Virus record (IMG/VR): IMGVR_UViG_3300027963_000026
Span: 1 to 31,640 of that record
DNA: 31,640 bases
From: a virus
Reading direction: 5' to 3' (one strand)
Made by a program: the position numbers and the translations under genes. Position 1 is the first letter of the stretch; each line of letters opens with the position of its first letter. The notes under the pieces were generated by a model, which saw only the letters and a list, made by a program, of their open reading frames with translations, did not search any database and was not told where the DNA came from. Positions 22,906 through 29,435 of this stretch are shown here, piece by piece.

Positions 22906-23022
22906 TTTCGCTAAAGTTTTTTTTATTGCGCTAAAGTTAAACCAAAGGGATTGCTTAAACAGTTAAACTAATTGCTTAAAAGTTAAATTTTATTTTAGAT
23001 CGGTATACCTATGTACCTATGT
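22906..23022. repeat. AGTTAAA repeats followed by two CCTATGT motifs
   Basis: Imperfect repeats begin at about 22906 (TTCGCTAAAGTT), 22926 (TTGCGCTAAAGTTAAAC), 22951 (TTGCTTAAACAGTTAAAC) and 22972 (TTGCTTAAAAGTTAAAT), spaced 20-25 bases. CCTATGT then occurs at 23008 and 23016. The same order of motifs returns near 24981-25130. Confidence 0.55.
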
Positions 23023-23205
23023 CCATATTGCTTTTTAGTTAAACAATTAACTTGTAATTAAATTGTCATAGAAATGTCATAAAGTATTATTGATCTTATT
23101 TTATTTTAGAATATAATATATTAGTTATATATTTACATCAGTAAAGGGGACAAGGAAAGAGCTCTTTTACTCAAAACAAACTAAAAACAATTAAAACTTA
23201 AAACA

Positions 23206-23358
23206 ATGAAAGCAAACACAAACACAAAAACAAAAGGCGAAAAAGTATTTTTCGGTATTTTATTTACACTGGTAGCAACCTATATTCTTTGGACTGTTAG
23301 TACAATGTTTATATCGTACGATCAATACGCTAACCTTTTAAAATCTATTTTAAACTAA
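23206..23358 (+). CDS. Small membrane protein, 50 residues
   Basis: A hydrophilic Lys/Thr/Asn-rich start (MKANTNTKTKGEK) is followed by one membrane helix (VFFGILFTLVATYILWTVST) and a short polar end (SYDQYANLLKSILN). It is the first gene after the long non-coding region, with an A-rich leader typical of the genome. Function unknown. Small membrane proteins at this position in early operons often modify the host envelope or defence; nothing here is specific. Confidence 0.7.
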   Translation: MKANTNTKTKGEKVFFGILFTLVATYILWTVSTMFISYDQYANLLKSILN

Positions 23359-23405
23359 CTAACATTAATTAATCAATCAATCACAAACATTTAAAAACCA
23401 AAATT

Positions 23406-23717
23406 ATGAGAAATTTTAATAAATATCTATTCTTGCAAGATTTAATGACAAATCTAAAAACAGAAATTGAGAAATACAATGTTGATAATATGGACTCAAT
23501 AAATATCTTAATTGATGAAATAATCAATAACGAGTGTACTTATACCTCTGATTGTTTTGAAATTTGTATAGAGTTAGATGCTACAGATTTTAATGCATAT
23601 ATGTGGCCTGTAAATAATATAGAGCAATTGGCTTTTGTTGCGTTGTATGATTTTGTACACGCAGAGTTTGACTATTTAAAAATCAATGAATTAATAGAAA
23701 ATAAATTAAACGCATAA
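23406..23717 (+). CDS. Hypothetical acidic protein, 103 residues
   Basis: A soluble protein with many Asp, Glu and Asn (NMDSINILIDEIINNECTYT, then CFEICIELDATDFNAYMWPV) and a C-terminal helix (YDFVHAEFDYLKINELIENK). No motif was recognised. It is part of a string of small early genes separated by AAACCAAAATT-type leaders. An antirestriction-like DNA mimic is conceivable from the acidity, but this is speculation. Confidence 0.7.
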   Translation: MRNFNKYLFLQDLMTNLKTEIEKYNVDNMDSINILIDEIINNECTYTSDCFEICIELDATDFNAYMWPVNNIEQLAFVALYDFVHAEFDYLKINELIENKLNA

Positions 23718-23734
23718 CCCTAAAAACTAAAATT

Positions 23735-23914
23735 ATGAAAAAATTTAAAGTAGGTATCAAAAAAATAACTGACTGTAGTTACGAGTACAATGTAGAGGCG
23801 AGCTCATATGATGAGGCTGAAGCAATTGTATTAAAGAGATTAAAAGAATCAGAATCTAATGACGATATGCTGGTCGAGTATGAGATCAATTACACCACAG
23901 AAATAAACAAATAA
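23735..23914 (+). CDS. Hypothetical protein, 59 residues
   Basis: The gene runs from ATG 23735 to TAA at 23914. The sequence MKKFKVGIKKITDCSYEYNV, then EASSYDEAEAIVLKRLKESE, reads as two strands, one helix and a last strand, a pattern of small phage beta-alpha proteins with an EA-S-EEA element. Its leader AAACTAAAATT resembles those of neighbours. Function unknown. Confidence 0.7.
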   Translation: MKKFKVGIKKITDCSYEYNVEASSYDEAEAIVLKRLKESESNDDMLVEYEINYTTEINK

Positions 23915-23921
23915 GACAATA

Positions 23922-24020
23922 ATGAAAGATAAAATAACACTAAAAACGGCCTTAATAGTGATAGGCTTTTTTTCAGCAATTGTAATAACTAACTTAATAG
24001 CTAACTTAATAATAAACTAA
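23922..24020 (+). CDS. Very small membrane peptide, 32 residues
   Basis: After a basic start (MKDKITLKT) nearly all residues form one membrane helix (ALIVIGFFSAIVITNLIANL). It lies 7 bases after the previous gene and 1 base before the next, so it is well spaced for a coupled gene. The small size leaves doubt. Confidence 0.5.
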   Translation: MKDKITLKTALIVIGFFSAIVITNLIANLIIN

Positions 24021-24021
24021 A

Positions 24022-24600
24022 ATGAAAAAATTAACCAATGCACAATTATTAAAAATATCTAAAAATTTAGATAAATATTTTAATCTATCGAACGACGAAC
24101 AAATTACCGACGGTTTAAATTGGTATAAAGCTGCGAATACCTTTTGTATTGAAACGGCAAAGCAATTTAATACGACGTCGAGCGTAGTTGCATCTATAGT
24201 TTCGGCATTAAGCCCTCGCAATAAATGGCATACTAATTTAAAAGATACAATAACCGTATTAAATGCAGTTAAAAATAATTTAGGCCCTACGGATATAAAA
24301 GTTAGTACATTTCATAGCAATAAATTTAAAGCCTTTGCAATTGCAACCGGCAAAACTGAAATAACAAATGAAAGCCGCAAAACGTATTCTTTTGTGCGAA
24401 ATGTCGGCCAATTAGATGCGGATCGTGTTACTATAGATGTTTGGCATCTTAGGGCCTGTTTTGGTGAAACGATGGGATCAATTGGCAAATTAGCATATGA
24501 CCAAATAGAAAGCCTAACAATTAGAAAGGCCAAAAGGTTAGGGATTAAAGGTTATGAATACCAGGCAATTATATGGGGATCAATTCAATCTAATTTTTAA
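24022..24600 (+). CDS. DNA glycosylase-like phage protein (HhH-GPD-like, uncertain)
   Basis: A 192-residue protein. The N-terminal half holds ITDGLNWYKAANTFCIETAK and VVASIVSALSPRNKWHTNLK. The C-terminal half holds TYSFVRNVGQLDADRVTIDV then WHLRACFG. The pattern GLNWY-A, ALSPRNKW-N and VTIDVWH recalls a phage family predicted to have a helix-hairpin-helix DNA glycosylase-like fold (I recall DUF7178; not checked). If so it could act on modified or damaged bases. Asp in TIDVWH would be the candidate catalytic residue. A strong terminator follows its stop. Confidence 0.6.
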   Translation: MKKLTNAQLLKISKNLDKYFNLSNDEQITDGLNWYKAANTFCIETAKQFNTTSSVVASIVSALSPRNKWHTNLKDTITVLNAVKNNLGPTDIKVSTFHSNKFKAFAIATGKTEITNESRKTYSFVRNVGQLDADRVTIDVWHLRACFGETMGSIGKLAYDQIESLTIRKAKRLGIKGYEYQAIIWGSIQSNF

Positions 24601-24608
24601 ATTAATAT

Positions 24609-24629
24609 AAGGCCTTAGGGCCTTTTTTT
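24609..24629 (+). terminator. Rho-independent terminator
   Basis: AAGGCC, loop TTAG, GGCCTT, then TTTTT: a perfect 6-bp stem and a U tract 9 bases after the stop of the glycosylase-like gene. It closes the transcript of the small early genes. Confidence 0.85.
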
Positions 24630-24980
24630 ATCCTGTTTCAGGTGAATTTAAAGCGGATCGTTACCGTTTACAGGATCTAAACTAAAATAAGCCGATATAA
24701 AGGCTTAAAATTTGTACATTGATAAATTATACCAAAAATAAATTTAGATAGCTTATAACTGTTTAAAATACGTCCATACTATTTTTACCTATTCATACCA
24801 GTTAAGATGAGTTAAAATAAAGCCTTATAAGCAACTCAAATTTAAAATAATAGTAAGGTATTAAATACAAAAGATAATTGAATAGAGGGCCTTAAAATAG
24901 GCTTAAATTAAAAATGATGTACAACAAAGTAAGAAAGGAAACACAAAATTTAGATAAAGAAAGGAGAAAATACTACTTAA

Positions 24981-25060
24981 CTAAAAGTTAAAATTATAAA
25001 CTTAAAATTAAATGTATTAATTAAAAGTTAAAATTGTTAACTAAAATTTAAAATTGGGTA
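24981..25060. repeat. 20-bp periodic repeats, TAAAAGTTAAAATT type
   Basis: The block TAAAAGTTAAAATT occurs at 24981 and 25021 and as TAAAATTTAAAATT at 25041; a weaker copy starts at 25001. Starts fall on an exact 20-base grid, about two helical turns. Such phasing suggests a protein binding one face of the DNA. Confidence 0.65.
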
Positions 25061-25081
25061 AAATTTACCAAAATTGGCACT

Positions 25082-25203
25082 ACTATGTGATTTTTGAATA
25101 CCCCTATGTGATTTTTGAATATACCTATGTACTTTCCGATTTCCGAACTCCTGGCTATTTTTGGATAGGATCAAACGATTTTTGGATAAACAATTTTTGA
25201 ATA
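25082..25203. repeat. 21-bp repeats CTATGTGATTTTTGAATA and related copies
   Basis: CTATGTGATTTTTGAATA starts at 25083 and 25104; a third CTATGT at 25125 leads into a diverged copy. The core ATTTTTG(A/G)ATA returns at about 25157, 25178 and 25193. Most spacings are 21 bases. The block ends 44 bases before a promoter and may be its operator or an iteron set. Confidence 0.7.
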
Positions 25204-25246
25204 TATATTTTACGAAAAACTTAACAATAATTTAACACAAAATAAT

Positions 25247-25278
25247 TTTGTAGTTATAAAACTAATACCTTATCTTTG
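25247..25278 (+). promoter_or_regulatory. Strong Bacteroidetes-type promoter
   Basis: TTTG at 25247-25250, exactly 20 bases, then TATCTTTG at 25271-25278, a perfect match to TTTG-N20-TAnnTTTG. It would drive the replication operon starting at 25320. Confidence 0.85.
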
Positions 25279-25319
25279 ACAATAACAAATTAATTAATCA
25301 ACAAAAAAAACCAAAAAAA

Positions 25320-25739
25320 ATGACACAATTACTAAACACGATCAACAAGAGAGATTTACAGGATGTATATTCTTTCTTAAAACAAATTGGCCACGACTTA
25401 TCGGGAGTGGAAACTATTACACCTGCTACCTTGTATAACGATACGGATGGCAAACCAGTTGTAGAGCTTGAGGTATATTCTGATGAATCTTACCCATATT
25501 ACTTTACCCTACCCCAAACGATTTTCGAGAAGTATGGTAACGAATTTTTTGAACAGGAGTTGCAATTTTTGGAAGTTGACGCTGATTGGAACGATTCCTT
25601 AAAAGTTATCCTATCATCAGAATCACCGGTTATTACCTGGTATGAGGATTATGCCGACAAAAGAGATAAAGTTGCTTGTAGCCAATACTTATTAACCCAA
25701 TTTTTGAACGATTTAACATCAGAACTTTTATTAGCTTAA
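25320..25739 (+). CDS. Hypothetical protein, 139 residues
   Basis: First gene after the strong promoter, with leader AAACCAAAAAAAA directly before the ATG and no Shine-Dalgarno sequence. The protein is acidic and soluble: a helix (LLNTINKRDLQDVYSFLKQI), strands (VVELEVYSDESYPYYFTLPQ), a helix (FEKYGNEFFEQELQFLEV), and a C-terminal helix (YLLTQFLNDLTSELLLA). No family recognised. Being first in the operon suggests high early expression. Confidence 0.75.
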   Translation: MTQLLNTINKRDLQDVYSFLKQIGHDLSGVETITPATLYNDTDGKPVVELEVYSDESYPYYFTLPQTIFEKYGNEFFEQELQFLEVDADWNDSLKVILSSESPVITWYEDYADKRDKVACSQYLLTQFLNDLTSELLLA

Positions 25740-25741
25740 TT

Positions 25742-26011
25742 ATGGAAACCAAAAACAAAGGAAAAATCTTCAGCGTAAGATTTGTAAAGAAAGACGGTAC
25801 TACCCGATTTATGAAATGTAGAACAGGAGTTACCGCAAAATTAAAAGGAGGCGAATTGCCTTATGATCCTACGAGCAAAGGATTGAAACCAGTTTTCGAT
25901 TTGGCTTGTAATGATTACCGAATGGTAAACCTAAATACCGTTTACGAAGTTAGCTTCGGTGGTAAAGTTTACCTAAATGACAAAGCAAAAGAATTATTAA
26001 TCACCCTATAA
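25742..26011 (+). CDS. Small SH3-like beta-barrel protein, WYL-unrelated
   Basis: An 89-residue protein with the pattern FSVRFVKKDGTTRFMKCRTG, KLKGGELPYDPTSKGLKPVF and NDYRMVNLNTVYEVSFGG. This series of strands matches a small SH3-like barrel protein that I associate with Bacteroidetes phages and mobile elements. It may bind nucleic acid or a host protein; the role is not known. It starts 2 bases after the previous stop. Confidence 0.75.
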   Translation: METKNKGKIFSVRFVKKDGTTRFMKCRTGVTAKLKGGELPYDPTSKGLKPVFDLACNDYRMVNLNTVYEVSFGGKVYLNDKAKELLITL

Positions 26012-26021
26012 ACCAAAAATT

Positions 26022-26348
26022 ATGACAACCTTAACAAACATTTATTTCGGAGGCGAGAGCTTCAAACAACAATTTAATCAATTAACCATTAAACCCAAAA
26101 ATGAGATGGAAACACATTTAAAAGAAAAGTATGACGATTTACAGAAATTAACTGATTTAGGCTTTACTAATGTAGAGGCCGGAGATTTTTGCTACTATTT
26201 TGACTGCGATGGATATACTTATGTGGTAGATGAAGTTTACGATACCGTAAATGAGAATATAAACTACGCTACGATAATTAGTGGATGCTGTGGTGAAGAA
26301 GTGGATAGCGATTGGATGATTTGCCCTAATTGTAAAGAACACGTCTAA
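26022..26348 (+). CDS. Hypothetical protein with a C-terminal zinc ribbon
   Basis: A 108-residue protein. The last 20 residues carry the pairs CC and CPNC in SGCCGEEVDSDWMICPNCKE, which would bind one zinc ion. The N-terminal part is mixed alpha-beta and acidic (LKEKYDDLQKLTDLGFTNVE, then YYFDCDGYTYVVDEVYD). Its stop shares a base with the next start (TAATG). A small zinc-ribbon protein may bind nucleic acid or RNA polymerase, but there is no direct evidence. Confidence 0.75.
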   Translation: MTTLTNIYFGGESFKQQFNQLTIKPKNEMETHLKEKYDDLQKLTDLGFTNVEAGDFCYYFDCDGYTYVVDEVYDTVNENINYATIISGCCGEEVDSDWMICPNCKEHV

Positions 26349-26617
26349 TGGAAGCAGGAGATTTAGTTTTATGTGTATGTGATTTTGAGAAATTTGTAAA
26401 TCACTACGATCACGAGGTAAATTACCCGCTGCCAGGAAAGTATTACACAATTAGAAAAGTAAGAAACATAGAAGAAGATAGTATCGTATTTTTGGATGAG
26501 GTAATAAACCAGAAGATAACAACAGGTAAGTATGGACGAACCGAAATTGGATTTCAAGGTAGTTGCTTTGTAAAGATACCATCCCCTGATATTTCTGAAT
26601 TAACAAATTTATTATGA
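26348..26617 (+). CDS. Hypothetical protein, 89 residues
   Basis: Starts with MEAGDLVLCVCDFEKF, then PLPGKYYTIRKVRNIEEDSI and EIGFQGSCFVKIPSPDIS. This spacing (GD-V near the start, GK-Y-TI, G-F-KI near the end) looks like a small SH3 or KOW-type barrel of a kind common in phage operons. It is coupled to both neighbours by overlapping stop and start codons. Confidence 0.72.
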   Translation: MEAGDLVLCVCDFEKFVNHYDHEVNYPLPGKYYTIRKVRNIEEDSIVFLDEVINQKITTGKYGRTEIGFQGSCFVKIPSPDISELTNLL

Positions 26618-26775
26618 GCAAGACAAAATTATTAATAGACCATAGCTTCACACCTATTGAAGTATCAAGAATGAAGTATTACAGGTTACTTGAAGAGCAA
26701 ATACTATTTAAAGCAAGTAAGCAAGAGCCGAAGCCTAAAAGATTTTTTAACCTATTAAAAAGAACAGCAATATGA
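26614..26775 (+). CDS. Small basic protein, 53 residues
   Basis: ATGA overlaps join this gene to both neighbours (26614 and 26772), strong support for translation. The sequence is helical (PIEVSRMKYYRLLEEQILFK) with a basic tail (SKQEPKPKRFFNLLKRTAI). No family recognised. Confidence 0.7.
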   Translation: MSKTKLLIDHSFTPIEVSRMKYYRLLEEQILFKASKQEPKPKRFFNLLKRTAI

Positions 26776-27113
26776 TTATTACAAAAGAACAGGGCGAAAA
26801 AATAAGAAAGTCCCTTGCAAAAATGAAGATTCTCAATCGACTAATGGATTTTGAATACAATATGGAAATGCCGGATGTAGCAAAGTCATCCCTGGTAAGA
26901 AACCACGTCGCTAAATTGAAGACATCAATACAACAAATAGAGATCAACCTAAACCACGTTATTCGTACAAAAGAATCGGACGTATTAGATGAGTTCTGCG
27001 GGGAGTTATTGGATAGCCTTACTATCTTATCAATGATGAGTTTAGAGTCGCTACAATCGTTTAATAATGACCTTAAAGAGTTTTTAAAACAACAAGAAGA
27101 TGAGATTAAGTGA
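26772..27113 (+). CDS. Helical hypothetical protein, 113 residues
   Basis: Nearly all helix in pattern (EQGEKIRKSLAKMKILNRLM, then HVAKLKTSIQQIEINLNHVI), with a final amphipathic helix ending in LKEFLKQQEDEIK. It may form a coiled coil dimer. It overlaps the following repressor-like gene by 14 bases. Function unknown. Confidence 0.72.
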   Translation: MIITKEQGEKIRKSLAKMKILNRLMDFEYNMEMPDVAKSSLVRNHVAKLKTSIQQIEINLNHVIRTKESDVLDEFCGELLDSLTILSMMSLESLQSFNNDLKEFLKQQEDEIK

Positions 27114-27315
27114 TTATCGTAAAAATAGAGGCTTAACGCAAGGCGAAGTAGCCAGTAGAATGGGAGTTACCCAAGTTTATGTGAGTTTGATAGAATCAAG
27201 ACAAAACCCAACGATAAAAACATTAAGAGCTTATTTTAATGCAATGGGATATACGCTTGACCTTGAGCCGAAGTTTGTAGGCTATAACGCACTAACAAAA
27301 AGAAAAGACAAATAA
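27100..27315 (+). CDS. XRE/Cro-family helix-turn-helix regulator
   Basis: A 71-residue DNA-binding protein with the standard HTH_3 layout: LSDYRKNRGLTQGEVASRMG, then VTQVYVSLIESRQNPTIKTL. Recognition helix residues are QVYVSLIE. There is no second domain, so it is Cro-sized and not a CI-like repressor. It may bind the palindrome or the periodic repeats upstream of this operon, but no target is proven. With no integrase present, a lytic-cycle timing role is more likely than lysogeny. Confidence 0.9.
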   Translation: MRLSDYRKNRGLTQGEVASRMGVTQVYVSLIESRQNPTIKTLRAYFNAMGYTLDLEPKFVGYNALTKRKDK

Positions 27316-27353
27316 TTATTAACAATTTTAACTTAAACTTAAACAATTTAACA

Positions 27354-27500
27354 ATGGATGCAAATTTAGCAAAATTAATCGAGAACCAACAGGATGAAAT
27401 TATGGCTTTGGAGCAAGAACTCGCAGAAAAAGCAGAAATTATCAGAAATTTAGTAAATATTATTAACAAACAAGAGGAAATTATCAACAAAAATTCGTAA
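27354..27500 (+). CDS. Small coiled-coil protein, 48 residues
   Basis: Read from ATG 27354 to TAA 27500. The sequence is one long heptad pattern (LAKLIENQQDEIMALEQELA, then EKAEIIRNLVNIINKQEEII), predicting a coiled coil. It lies 9 bases before the ERF gene, and the leader ACTTAAACAATTTAACA is A/T-rich like others here. It may be a partner of a neighbouring protein. Confidence 0.65.
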   Translation: MDANLAKLIENQQDEIMALEQELAEKAEIIRNLVNIINKQEEIINKNS

Positions 27501-27509
27501 ATTAGAGCT

Positions 27510-27956
27510 ATGAAAGAATTAATCAAAAAAATGGTGAAGATTCAAAGTGAATTAAAAGCACCAAAGAACCAGGTAAACAGTTTTGGTAAATACAAGTATA
27601 GGTCTTGTGAAGATATTATCGAAGCGGTTAAACCACTACTGGCAAAAGAAGGATTGTATATGAATATTTCCGATGAGATTGTTGAGGTTGGAGGTAAAAA
27701 CTATGTGAAGGCGGTGGCAACAATTTTTGATGGAGAGAATGTGATAACATCTTCGGCAGTTGCAAGAGAATCTATCGACAAGAAAGGAATGGATGATGCA
27801 CAGCAAACCGGAGCGACAAGCAGTTATGCTCGAAAATATGCACTCAATGGGCTTTTTGGAATAGATGATCAAAAGGATGCAGATGCTACCAATACTCACG
27901 GTAAGGACTCACAACCTGCCAAAGTTTTTCAACCTTCCAATAATTTTAACCTATAA
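27510..27956 (+). CDS. erf: ERF-family single-strand annealing protein
   Basis: A 148-residue ERF recombinase that anneals complementary DNA strands. The family marks are present: VNSFGKYKYRSCEDIIEAVK near residues 22-41, the central strand KNYVKAVATIFDGENVITSS, and the conserved DDAQQTGATSSYARKYALNG at 95-114 followed by LFGIDDQKDAD. It is paired with an exonuclease one gene downstream, as in lambda Red-like systems: the nuclease makes a single strand and ERF anneals it. It can also help circularise the genome on entry. Confidence 0.95.
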   Translation: MKELIKKMVKIQSELKAPKNQVNSFGKYKYRSCEDIIEAVKPLLAKEGLYMNISDEIVEVGGKNYVKAVATIFDGENVITSSAVARESIDKKGMDDAQQTGATSSYARKYALNGLFGIDDQKDADATNTHGKDSQPAKVFQPSNNFNL

Positions 27957-28129
27957 TGGAAAAAAGCATATTAGGATGGGTACTGATTACCACATCGGCA
28001 CTAATTTTTGGAAAAGCGTTTAGGCTTTTAGACATCGAGTGGTTTTGGGCCTTCTTCCCTTTTATCTTTACTATGGTGTTATCAATTATTTTCTTACTAT
28101 TAACCAATAAAAGCAATGGAAAAGAATAA
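27956..28129 (+). CDS. Small two-helix membrane protein, 57 residues
   Basis: The ATG shares a base with the ERF stop and the end overlaps the nuclease gene by 14 bases. Two hydrophobic segments (SILGWVLITTSALIFG and WFWAFFPFIFTMVLSIIFLL) are joined by a short basic loop (KAFRLLDIE), and a polar end follows. Placement inside a recombination pair is odd for a membrane protein. It may act on host envelope or defence; this is inference. Confidence 0.7.
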   Translation: MEKSILGWVLITTSALIFGKAFRLLDIEWFWAFFPFIFTMVLSIIFLLLTNKSNGKE

Positions 28130-28772
28130 ATATATTCCTCACGGTTCTGAAGAATGGCACAAGGTCAGAAGTGGTAGGTTTACTCCAAGTGAACTCCATA
28201 GATTAATGGTAGAGCCAAGAACAAAGTCAGAGCTTATTTCCGAAGGTGCTAAAACATATATTAAAGAAAAGGTTGCAGAAACTTTAACTGTCGATATAAG
28301 CAATGAGAAAATGTTTAGAGGTAATGAGGCTACCGAATGGGGGAACTCTTACGAGAACGAAGCCATCCAAGTATTTTCTGAATTTATTAACCAACCTATT
28401 ATCCCCAGTGGATTTATAATTTATGATGAGAACTTTGGTGGAACCCCTGATGGTGTTTGTGAAGATGGTACTTTTGGTATCGAAATTAAGTGTCCTTACA
28501 ATATCGCTATTCATTTGGATAATCTTCTTCTCGATTCGGATAGTTTTAAGAAATACCGTAAAGAATATTATTGGCAAATTCAAGGCTATTCTTTATTAAC
28601 CGGAATTGAAGATTGGTATTTTGTTTCTTATGATCCTCGTCAGATAAAGTATAATTTAAAGGTATTGCCGATAAAAAGAAATGAGGATGATATACAATTA
28701 ATAAAAGAAAAATTAGGACTTGCAATAGAATATAAACAACAATTAATTAATAATTTAAAACAACAAAAATGA
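28116..28772 (+). CDS. Lambda-exonuclease-like recombinase nuclease (YqaJ family)
   Basis: A 218-residue PD-(D/E)XK nuclease, which digests one DNA strand to give ends for the ERF protein. N-terminal family mark GSEEWHKVRSGRFTPSEL at 10-27; Glu80 in GNSYENEA; Asp112 in GGTPDG; Glu123 and Lys125 in GIEIKCP; and the final YYWQIQGYSLL with Gln154. Length is typical for phage YqaJ/lambda exonuclease proteins. It overlaps its neighbours on both sides. Confidence 0.94.
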   Translation: MEKNKYIPHGSEEWHKVRSGRFTPSELHRLMVEPRTKSELISEGAKTYIKEKVAETLTVDISNEKMFRGNEATEWGNSYENEAIQVFSEFINQPIIPSGFIIYDENFGGTPDGVCEDGTFGIEIKCPYNIAIHLDNLLLDSDSFKKYRKEYYWQIQGYSLLTGIEDWYFVSYDPRQIKYNLKVLPIKRNEDDIQLIKEKLGLAIEYKQQLINNLKQQK

Positions 28773-29044
28773 GTACAACAAAACAAACCCAGTATTGTGG
28801 TGGAGCAAATCAGTTAGGCGAAGATTTACTAATTGACTTAAACCTTAACCAACTAAAGCAAATTTTGTCAAATGCAGAAAATGCTAAATTCCAAAGAACT
28901 TTTACAACAAAGGATGGAGTGGAAAATGTTACAATTAAGCTAAAGGCTGTTAAGTTAAAAGAGCCAAAGCAATACCAAACACATTTCCTATGCTTAAATG
29001 ACTATGTTAAAGGCGAACAAAAAAACGACGACCTCCCTTTCTAA
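28769..29044 (+). CDS. SSB-like protein with an SSB-type acidic tip
   Basis: A 91-residue protein following the recombination nuclease. The body has strands with Lys and aromatic residues (KFQRTFTTKDGVENVTIKLK, then AVKLKEPKQYQTHFLCLNDY). The last five residues are DDLPF, which imitates the DDDIPF tip by which bacterial SSB recruits repair and replication proteins. Together with position this suggests a small single-strand binding or SSB-mimic protein. The fold itself is not one I can assign with certainty. Confidence 0.65.
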   Translation: MSTTKQTQYCGGANQLGEDLLIDLNLNQLKQILSNAENAKFQRTFTTKDGVENVTIKLKAVKLKEPKQYQTHFLCLNDYVKGEQKNDDLPF

Positions 29045-29435
29045 AATTAAGTTTACAGAGGATTATCGTTGGAGCTTAGCATTTGAAGCTATTAATGAGT
29101 TGACTGGAGCAACCCCGAACGCACTACGACGTGCAAGTAGGGTAACTCCTCTTCCTGCTTCGAGAATGATAATTTCTTATGTGATGTATAAAGAGTTGTA
29201 TATGACTCCCGAATACATTTCGCATCAACTTAACAAGGATAGGACAGCAATTTATTTTTATGTAAAGGTAATGGACGAGTATAAGGATAAAACTCCTTAC
29301 AAAGAATATTACGAGGCTTACAGAGAATTATTTTATAGGAAGATAACCTTGCTTGGATATGTTTGCACTTGTTGTGGAGCATTAGAACCAGCGATTAAAG
29401 GAGATAAATTTTTAAAACCAAAGACAAATGAATAA
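28998..29435 (+). CDS. DnaA domain IV-like DNA-binding protein with Cys-rich end
   Basis: A 145-residue protein. Its middle (ASRMIISYVMYKELYMTPEY, then ISHQLNKDRTAIYFYVK at about 73-89) follows the helix-turn-helix of DnaA domain IV, where R-DHT-V becomes KDRTAI. It lacks an ATPase. The end carries YVCTCCGALEP (residues 121-131), possibly metal-binding. It overlaps the SSB-like gene by 47 bases; ATG 29004 is an alternative start. Its stop lies within a 21-bp direct repeat that flanks the next gene. It may bind DnaA-box-like sites or the origin. Confidence 0.75.
   Translation: MTMLKANKKTTTSLSKIKFTEDYRWSLAFEAINELTGATPNALRRASRVTPLPASRMIISYVMYKELYMTPEYISHQLNKDRTAIYFYVKVMDEYKDKTPYKEYYEAYRELFYRKITLLGYVCTCCGALEPAIKGDKFLKPKTNE
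29412..29432 (+). repeat. 21-bp direct repeat, left copy
   Basis: Starts TTAAAACC and ends CAAATGAA; identical to 30058-30078. It contains the end of the DnaA-like gene and the ATG of the adenine methyltransferase. Confidence 0.9.

Larger units (their letters stand above)
22461..23205. other. Non-coding region with promoter, RNA-like folds and repeats
   Basis: No convincing gene was found in these 745 bases. In order: a promoter (22469-22500), a folding segment with a 10-G run (22501-22716), two copies of CCTATCTATTTTTC (22776-22789, 22813-22826), repeats around AGTTAAA (22906-22988), two CCTATGT motifs (23008-23022) and a palindrome AAAGAGCTCTTT (23156-23167) before the next gene. A second TATATTAG and a TATATTTA near 23117-23135 may be a further promoter, but spacing to an upstream TTG is off. 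Confidence 0.6.
24601..25319. other. Non-coding region with terminator, repeats and promoter
   Basis: No gene of useful length was found in 719 bases; the longest ATG frame checked (from 24914) encodes only 21 residues. In order: a terminator (24609-24629), an AT-rich stretch with scattered AGGCTTAAAAT-like words, a 20-bp periodic repeat (24981-25060), a 21-bp repeat block (25082-25203), a promoter (25247-25278) and an A-rich leader up to ATG 25320. Confidence 0.6.

Noticed and set aside
24981-25203. CRISPR-like array
   Set aside because: The repeats are only 14-21 bp, adjoin with no unique spacers of constant length, and there are no cas genes.
27100-27315. CI-like lysogeny repressor
   Set aside because: The protein has only an HTH and no cleavage or oligomerisation domain, and no integrase is present.
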